Source of the DNA: Armatimonadota bacterium
GTDB lineage: Bacteria; Armatimonadota; JADLDR01
Direction of reading: 5' to 3'
NCBI GenBank assembly: GCA_020846535.1
Contig: JADLDR010000248.1
Location: 1 to 48,407 of the forward strand
Length of the DNA: 48,407 nucleotides
Under the pieces are notes generated by a model, which did no database searches, was not told where the DNA came from, and saw only the letters and a program-made list of their open reading frames with translations. Made by a program: the position numbers and the translations under genes. How positions within the stretch are numbered: position 1 is the stretch's first letter; each line of letters begins with the position of its first letter. Of the stretch, positions 43,273 through 48,407 are shown piece after piece.

Positions 43273-44373
43273 CTACTTGCGCCTGCCCGGTATACGATCC
43301 CGGCCCGCTCGCTCTGCGAATCCCGGCACAGCCTTCTGAAGCGCTGAGACAGGGATATAGGCCGGGGCCGTAAGCGCGTCCCAGTAGCGGTTCAAATAAA
43401 CCAGGGCGGCGGCGGAAGGGCCGGCGATATAGGAGTCGGCGTTGCCGGAGGTGACCCGGGCCTCCAGTTTTCCCGGCAGCCCGCCGCTGCCGATGGAGCG
43501 TACGGGCATCTGCCAGGAGACGGCGGACTCCACACGGCCTCCCGACTGCCACTGCCCTATTCCTGAAAGCTCCGGCTCCAATCGAAAGCGGCCTGACAGT
43601 GAATCCTGAGAAGGGTCTTTAAGTTCCCAGATCCATCCCTGCTGCGTATCGGGATCGAGCCGGAGTTTGTACGTGATCTGAGAAGCGTCGCCTGCGGTCA
43701 GCTTGCCTTCCATGGGAACTGTGGTGTCCATCAGCTCTTCGGGGGTGATCCGAGCGGTCATCTCGAAGAGGCGGCCATCGGGCAGGGTTGCGGTCAGGCG
43801 GTCATCGAAGCCGCGCCTGGCCTGTGAGAAGGGAGTTTTCGAGCCATCGGGGAGGGTGTAGAGGCCCGAAGTGACTGTATCGTCATCGGTGGGATCGAAC
43901 CTCGTTCCCTTGCGGTCGGTGCGAGTGGCGTATTCCAGGCGAGCGCCATCCGAGAAGTCCAGCGAGAACCGGGTGGAGACGATATCGCCGTTCTCGACCG
44001 GCGCTTCGGCCTCGAATTTCTGCCAGCTTCCGTCATTGAAGCGGGTGGTGACCGTAAAAGCGAAGTCAGCGGGGGAGAGAACGAACTCATCCACCCGCCC
44101 GCTCGCATAGAGGGACTTCCAGTGATAGCGGCCCTGGGCATCCTGGAATGAGGGAGTATCCTCGAAAGGATCTTCGTAGTAGGGGAAAACGCTGGAGTAG
44201 AAGACTCGCAGCCAGTGGTTGATAAGGACGAGCGTGTCCAACTGGCGGGACACCCGGCTCCGGTCGGAAACGACCGCACCTGCCTGCCCGCTTCCCTGGC
44301 CGCATCCCGCCGTCCATAATCCCACCGGGAGGGTTATCAGCAGGAGACCGACTGAATGCCGCCAATAACGCAT
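43273..44373 (-). CDS. Putative lipoprotein of unknown function
   Basis: 366 residues from 44373 (AGAGGA upstream). A lipoprotein-type signal with Thr-Ala-Gly-Cys (Cys about residue 24) suggests anchoring to the membrane. The remainder is beta-rich with many Asp/Thr/Tyr turns and no named domain; a helical patch DTLVLINHWLRVFYSSVFPY lies near residues 46-65. It precedes the CHASE2 cyclase by 40 bp and is probably the first or second gene of that operon. Likely an extracytoplasmic partner or sensor for the cyclase, but this is inference from order. Confidence 0.68.
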   Translation of the reverse strand: MRYWRHSVGLLLITLPVGLWTAGCGQGSGQAGAVVSDRSRVSRQLDTLVLINHWLRVFYSSVFPYYEDPFEDTPSFQDAQGRYHWKSLYASGRVDEFVLSPADFAFTVTTRFNDGSWQKFEAEAPVENGDIVSTRFSLDFSDGARLEYATRTDRKGTRFDPTDDDTVTSGLYTLPDGSKTPFSQARRGFDDRLTATLPDGRLFEMTARITPEELMDTTVPMEGKLTAGDASQITYKLRLDPDTQQGWIWELKDPSQDSLSGRFRLEPELSGIGQWQSGGRVESAVSWQMPVRSIGSGGLPGKLEARVTSGNADSYIAGPSAAALVYLNRYWDALTAPAYIPVSALQKAVPGFAERAGRDRIPGRRK

Positions 44374-44445
44374 CGTTCAGTCCTCTTTCGCGATCACCTC
44401 TAGGCTACCGATTGCTGCTGGCCCGGCTTTGCCCGGAACGGCGAG

Positions 44446-44781
44446 CTAAATTTGCACGCATGTCGGGGTGGAAGGATCGAGCGTGGCCGGTACGGAGGTG
44501 ACGGTTCCGTTCAGCATCCAGAGGACCACCTCAGGGTAAAGGCAGCTGCTGGGATATTCATAACGAACCCAACCGGTTCCGCCGGGAGCCACGGACGTTG
44601 TTCCGGTGCATTTGATATAACTTTTCCGGGTGGCGGACACATAACCTACATTGAAAGTGTCCCACGGCGATCCGGCCGCATTCGATATCTGGCTGTAAAC
44701 CGACCCTGCGAACCTCAAGTACAACCCATTATAAGACTGATTGGTATTGTTCTTGACCGATACGGTGATCTGGTAAGCCAT
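44446..44781 (-). CDS. Small cytoplasmic or externally acting beta-rich protein
   Basis: 111 residues from 44781, chosen because AAAGGGG lies upstream; the upstream frame to 44814 is less likely. It starts MAYQITVSVKNNTNQSYNGL and continues as a beta-rich Ser/Thr/Tyr/Asn sequence with a late PEVVLWMLNGTVTSV. There is no signal peptide. The composition recalls small fungal-fruitbody-lectin-like or aegerolysin-like folds (polar, aromatic, no Lys-rich core), but no motif proves it. It is 72 bp upstream of the lipoprotein gene and has a consensus promoter. Confidence 0.6.
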   Translation of the reverse strand: MAYQITVSVKNNTNQSYNGLYLRFAGSVYSQISNAAGSPWDTFNVGYVSATRKSYIKCTGTTSVAPGGTGWVRYEYPSSCLYPEVVLWMLNGTVTSVPATLDPSTPTCVQI

Positions 44782-44902
44782 CAAAACGCCCCTTTCGCCA
44801 TAGCGGCCTCTCATTGATCCCTCTGCGTTTCCCCGGAGGCCGCGTTCTTTTTATCTATATCGCTCAAGAGAAAGCCTTCAGCCATCTCCTGATGATTACT
44901 CC

Positions 44903-44931
44903 ATTATAACAGCAGCTACTATAAATGTCAA
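44903..44931 (-). promoter_or_regulatory. Perfect-consensus sigma70 promoter (minus strand)
   Basis: On the minus strand, TTGACA (complement of 44926-44931), exactly 17 bp, TATAAT (complement of 44903-44908). The start is near 44896, giving a leader of about 115 nt for the 44446-44781 gene; without a terminator in between, it may also drive the lipoprotein-cyclase-barrel genes. Confidence 0.88.
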
Positions 44932-45016
44932 GCCCGGAATTGATAGCATCCCATCTTCAGGGAAAATGGTTCACCGCATCGATTCCGAGAGTAGCGATTC
45001 TCATTTGTAGAAAGCA

Positions 45017-46846
45017 TTATGTTTTTTCAAGGATCAGGATGCTCTCATAATAGGCGTCCAAAGAACGCGGCCTGGCAACAGAGTTTTGCTTGGCAAGCTC
45101 TACATGAATCGTGTCCTTGACTTCCAGGCCGCACAGGGTGGCGATTTCAGCTATAGCTTCGGCATTCTCGACAATTCGCACGATTTCACGCGATTTATAA
45201 CGATAAAAGGTATGCGAGCGTGCGACCACCATCGCGCATATACCGCTGGGCTTCAGCACCCTCCGTATCTCCTTCAGCGAATGCCTCATATCGCTGAAAA
45301 AACTGGCTGTGGAAGGCGCTTTGATACTCCTGACCTCATCTTCGGCCATCCACTCGACGATTTCTTTGGCTTTGGAAGGCAGGCAATCGTTTTCATAGAA
45401 CTCGCGATGCACTGAACCTATCTGTGTTTGCTCGTAAGATTCTATATCATCCGGCTTGATCAATCCCAAAGCGATAAGAGCTAAGGCTTTACTTTTGAGA
45501 TAATTCTCTCTGCCGGAGGATGCGGGCATATAAGGCGGGCTTGTAATGATAAAATCGAATATGCTTTCCCTGAACGATAATTGCCTTGCGTCCCCCAGCA
45601 CGATATGACCGGTATTGGGTGTTATGGCTGCCGCATTTTTTAGCCAATCCCAGACAACCAACGAATTTTGTAGATAAGTTAGATTGTCCTGGAATTTATC
45701 TATAATGCGGCCAGGCATAATATTAAGAGCAAAGCGCCCGACCCCCAGACCTAAAAATCGGAACTTCAGTTTTCGAGAAATCGCATCACTGAGTAGAACT
45801 TTTAAGGGGAGCCGGGTATGTTCAGGCGCACGCGCTATAGCCGAGAGAGCTAAAGAAATATCGTGTGCCATTTCTTGCTGTATATCGGGAGGAATTCTTT
45901 TTGTCAGAAAGGGTGGGATACGGGTATAGTAGGAGGCTGCCGGTATCGGATTTTCAAAAAGAAGAAACTGTCCGGTTTTTTCGACGCCAAGATAATCTTG
46001 GACGTTTAAAATAGCACCGATATAGTCGCTGGGGCGTCCATTCAGCAAATCCATTTTCGCCTGGGAGATTCTAACCGATAGCGGGTCAATATCTGTCCCA
46101 AAGGCAGGCATTCTCATGACGGAAGCTTCTACAATCGCTGTTCCGCTTCCCGCATACGGGTCGAAAATATGGGGCTGCTCCTCTGGAGCGAAGACATTGA
46201 TCAAGGCCCTAGCCATCCTGGGAAAGAATTTGGCTTTATAAACATGCAAGCCATGAAAAAGATGGCCTGTTGTGATTTTCGTATTGAATACTTTTTCGAT
46301 AAGGGGATTCCAACGGAATTGTGGGTCGTTTTTCAAATAACAGGCTATCGCGCACCGAAGGCCGCAGGCAGCGTCTTTCCCATTAGCTGCTCGCGAAGCG
46401 AAAATGTCTGACCATTCGAGGATTGTGTTCAAGGGGATGAGCCGGACACATAGGGTCGCGCCCCCGATGACTCTGAAATCGATGAATTGCGCCGGCACTC
46501 CCTTGATTTGGTCGTTACATAATGCGCCGGACAATTGCCCTATCGGCCTGAAGCCGAAAACTTTCTCTATGAAGGTCAATCGCCGGAATAAGACAGCGAA
46601 GTCGGCATTTTGTAGATCGACCCTATAAGCCACCGTTTTATAGGGAGTCGTAAACTTTCTATCATAATCATTCATCAATTCCGAGGCGATCAATTCTTCC
46701 AGATCGTCAGCATATACATCTTCAGGCTTTTGCCCCAATAACGCATGAATTTCCAATTTCGCGAGATTGAGATCGGCTTCCAAGCGGATATTGCTTCTCA
46801 ATTTTAAAATAACGGTCCATTGCTTATCGCTGAGTTGATGCAGCAC
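45017..46846 (-). CDS. SAM-dependent DNA methyltransferase (TRM11-like, N4-cytosine/N6-adenine type)
   Basis: 609 residues from GTG 46846, with AAGGAG six bases upstream. An N-terminal region of about 200 residues has no clear domain. Then comes the SAM-binding motif IFDPYAGSGTAIVEA with GTDIDPLSVRISQAK, and about 180 residues later the catalytic TSPPY in FDFIITSPPYMPAS, typical of amino-methyltransferases. Motif I precedes motif IV, with a long spacer. It lies 10 bp after a partner gene on the same strand and is AT-richer than the backbone, as expected for a mobile restriction-modification or orphan DNA-modification system. Specificity is unknown; an RNA substrate is less likely but cannot be excluded. 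Confidence 0.85.
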   Translation of the reverse strand: MLHQLSDKQWTVILKLRSNIRLEADLNLAKLEIHALLGQKPEDVYADDLEELIASELMNDYDRKFTTPYKTVAYRVDLQNADFAVLFRRLTFIEKVFGFRPIGQLSGALCNDQIKGVPAQFIDFRVIGGATLCVRLIPLNTILEWSDIFASRAANGKDAACGLRCAIACYLKNDPQFRWNPLIEKVFNTKITTGHLFHGLHVYKAKFFPRMARALINVFAPEEQPHIFDPYAGSGTAIVEASVMRMPAFGTDIDPLSVRISQAKMDLLNGRPSDYIGAILNVQDYLGVEKTGQFLLFENPIPAASYYTRIPPFLTKRIPPDIQQEMAHDISLALSAIARAPEHTRLPLKVLLSDAISRKLKFRFLGLGVGRFALNIMPGRIIDKFQDNLTYLQNSLVVWDWLKNAAAITPNTGHIVLGDARQLSFRESIFDFIITSPPYMPASSGRENYLKSKALALIALGLIKPDDIESYEQTQIGSVHREFYENDCLPSKAKEIVEWMAEDEVRSIKAPSTASFFSDMRHSLKEIRRVLKPSGICAMVVARSHTFYRYKSREIVRIVENAEAIAEIATLCGLEVKDTIHVELAKQNSVARPRSLDAYYESILILEKT

Positions 46847-46856
46847 CTTTAGCTCC

Positions 46857-47436
46857 TTACAGCTTGTTCAAAAGATATTCCAAGCTAAAACCTTGCCTGA
46901 AAGCCTCTTCCCGAAATTGTGGCTGAGAAAGAGCGATAAAAGCATCGTAAAGATTGATGAGATCATCCACTCTAACTCTTTTCCACTCGGAATCATCTGT
47001 AGGCTCCAAGCACCGTTCGTATGTCCAGGTCAATTCCTCAAAACCACTGAGATAGTCTCTATGGTGTCTTACGGCATGTATATTGGATAATAAAGCGATT
47101 TTTATCCGGCTTCTTTTACACTTGGCGGAAAAATGCTCGCCAAGCTTCAGCATTTGATAAACTCCTTTCTTGATGTCGTCAGTTCGATCTATGCCGGGAT
47201 TGTTTTTGGAATCGTCAATGTTGCCTCCGCACCCAAAGGTGAGGTATCTTAACTGTTTATCGGACGGCCCGGTCCAATTTCTCAAATAGCCTTCATACAG
47301 TTGGCTCCATAGACGGATAAGTTCTAAAACGATATCGGGCTTATCGGCATAGAGCATAAGAAACGTCTTCGTAGGGTATTCGTTATGATTCGGATCCCCT
47401 AAATCTAAAAATTTATGGATATAAGGTATATATAAA
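46857..47436 (-). pseudogene. Truncated partner gene of the DNA methyltransferase (possible restriction enzyme)
   Basis: About 190 residues before TAA at 46857-46859, beginning around YIHKFLDLGDPNHNEYPTKT. Upstream, the frame runs into IS701-like DNA, so an original N-terminus has been lost; the open frame to GTG 47510 includes insertion-derived codons. Helix-rich with a GCGGNIDDSKNNPGIDRTDD turn and a late WTYERCLEPTDD. I recognise no family. The tight spacing to the methyltransferase suggests a restriction nuclease or specificity partner. If it is the nuclease, the truncation would leave a solitary methyltransferase. Confidence 0.5.
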
Positions 47437-47480
47437 CTGGACTTTGGCCCTTTTTGAGGGATGAGATGAAGTGATCCGGC

Positions 47481-47528
47481 CCTCCGGGAGAGAATAAGAG
47501 TTCCATACACTCAACGTTCTCCCGGAGG
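47481..47528 (+). repeat. 11-bp inverted repeat sequestering the transposase ribosome site
   Basis: CCTCCGGGAGA (47481-47491) and TCTCCCGGAGG (47518-47528) are perfect complements around a 26-nt loop. The 3' arm overlaps most of the transposase Shine-Dalgarno GGAGGAG (47524-47530), so the stem could limit translation of read-through transcripts, a known strategy of insertion sequences. Confidence 0.65.
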
Positions 47529-47532
47529 AGTC

Positions 47533-48407
47533 ATGATCACCCCATCTGAAGACATTATACACCTTTGGGCGACCTTTGCGGGAGCCATGACCGCTCCCAC
47601 CTTTGCTAATGCCTTGGTCTTGCTGGATGGCACGATCTTGGCTCCCGGACGCCGGACGGTCACGGCGGCCTTGCGGGTGCTGGGACTGACGGAGGGGAGT
47701 ACCTTCGGCAAGTATCATCGCGTTTTGAGTCGGGCCCAGTGGTCGCCGATGGTGCTTTCGCGTCTGCTGTTGGGGTTGCTGGTGAAGACCTTTGTGGCCG
47801 AGGACGCTCCGTTGGTCTTGGTGATCGATGAGACGCTGGAACGGCGGTGTGGGAAGCAGATTGTCTACAGGGGCCGCTTTGATGACGCGGTACGCTCGAC
47901 GGCCCAGCGGGGGGCGGTGACGAGTGGGATTCGCTGGAGTTGCCTGTGTCTGCTGGTGACGGTGCCGTGGAGTGGGCGGCTGTGGGCGTTGCCCTTTCTG
48001 GTGGTGCCGGTCCTCTCGGAGAAGACCTGTCAGAAACTGAAGAAGACACATCGGAGTGGGACCCAATGGGCCGCCTGGATGCTGGCGAAAGTGCGGCGGT
48101 GGGTTCCGGGGCGGCAGATCGTGTTGGTGGGGGATGGGGAGTATGCCACGGTGGAGTTGATCCGGGCCAGTCAGCAAGGGGCCGGGCTGCTGGTGGGCCG
48201 CCTGCGCTGGGATGCGAGCTTGTGGGCCTTTCCCGATCCCCAGCCGCCAAGCAAACGGGGGAGAAAACCTAAGAAGGGTGCCCGTCTGCCCTCCTTGCGG
48301 CAGCGGCTGGACGATCCGGCCACCCTCTGGCAACCGGCGACCTTCACCTGGTATGGGGGAGCAGCCAAAACAGTACAGATCGCGACCGGGAGTTGCCTGT
48401 GGTGGAC
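47533..48407 (+). CDS. IS701-family transposase (3' truncated by window end)
   Basis: ATG 47533 follows GGAGGAG three bases upstream. 291 codons are open to the last base. The DDE nuclease features are visible: VIDETLERRCGKQIVYRG with the first catalytic Asp near residue 100, and LVGDGEYATVELI with the second near 200. A Lys/Arg-rich loop (PSKRGRKPKKGARLP) follows. IS701-family transposases are about 380-430 residues, so roughly the last quarter is missing. The copy appears intact as far as it goes and lies divergent from the partner gene it truncated. Confidence 0.85.
   Translation, partial: MITPSEDIIHLWATFAGAMTAPTFANALVLLDGTILAPGRRTVTAALRVLGLTEGSTFGKYHRVLSRAQWSPMVLSRLLLGLLVKTFVAEDAPLVLVIDETLERRCGKQIVYRGRFDDAVRSTAQRGAVTSGIRWSCLCLLVTVPWSGRLWALPFLVVPVLSEKTCQKLKKTHRSGTQWAAWMLAKVRRWVPGRQIVLVGDGEYATVELIRASQQGAGLLVGRLRWDASLWAFPDPQPPSKRGRKPKKGARLPSLRQRLDDPATLWQPATFTWYGGAAKTVQIATGSCLWW

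Larger units (their letters stand above)
47437..48407 (+). mobile_element. IS701-like insertion sequence, right end outside the window
   Basis: DNA unlike its AT-rich left flank begins about 47437 (CTGGACTTTGGCCC), and a transposase gene starts at 47533. The exact left end and any target duplication cannot be fixed because the right end is not in the window. Confidence 0.65.

Overview
This window looks like a chromosomal segment of a GC-rich environmental bacterium, most likely Armatimonadota. The main taxonomic clue is a type II-secretion-style prepilin (32937-33701, minus) with a classic N-terminal methylation motif and a C-terminal H-X9-DG signature, a combination typical of Armatimonadota and Planctomycetota. 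A Tubulin_2-like protein, a DUF2330 protein and many SDR enzymes fit but do not prove this. No rRNA, tRNA or CRISPR array was seen.

Region 1 (1-8.2 kb) is an accessory island: five truncated RHS C-terminal cassettes, each carrying the same 264-bp core block followed by a different tip. The first four tips are each followed by a small, AT-richer gene that may encode an immunity protein. Cassettes 2 and 4 have similar hydrophobic tips and are followed by homologous two-helix membrane proteins. Cassette 5 is interrupted by an IS5-like element, whose transposase is itself interrupted by a 252-bp MITE-like element flanked by 24-bp repeats. Both insertions can be excised on paper to restore the interrupted reading frame.

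Region 2 (8.5-16.7 kb, minus strand) holds a 971-aa tubulin-like GTPase; a row of decayed genes (cyclase, sugar-isomerase tail, lipoyl domain); a DUF2284 metal protein; and a quinone/electrophile stress cluster of MarR, FMN reductase, ring-cleaving dioxygenase, carboxylesterase and WrbA that recalls the Bacillus Mhq regulon.

Region 3 (16.8-30.7 kb, mostly plus strand) is backbone: a MacB-type ABC exporter pair, a small Met/Gly-rich membrane protein with a structured leader, ligA and vanZ, a nucleotide-sugar operon (3,5-epimerase, RmlB, GalE-like, another SDR), a CadC/SmtB-type regulator with its P-type metal ATPase, and anmK.

Region 4 (30.7-44.9 kb) encodes envelope and carbohydrate functions: secreted proteins, DUF2330, the prepilin, a glycoside-hydrolase-like protein whose signal peptide lies one frame away across an A AAA AAG heptamer, an acetyl-xylan-esterase-like hydrolase, and a minus-strand operon of lipoprotein, CHASE2-cyclase and a FecR-TPR-beta-barrel protein. 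Region 5 (45.0-48.4 kb) is an AT-richer DNA methyltransferase with a partner gene truncated by an IS701-like element that runs off the window end.
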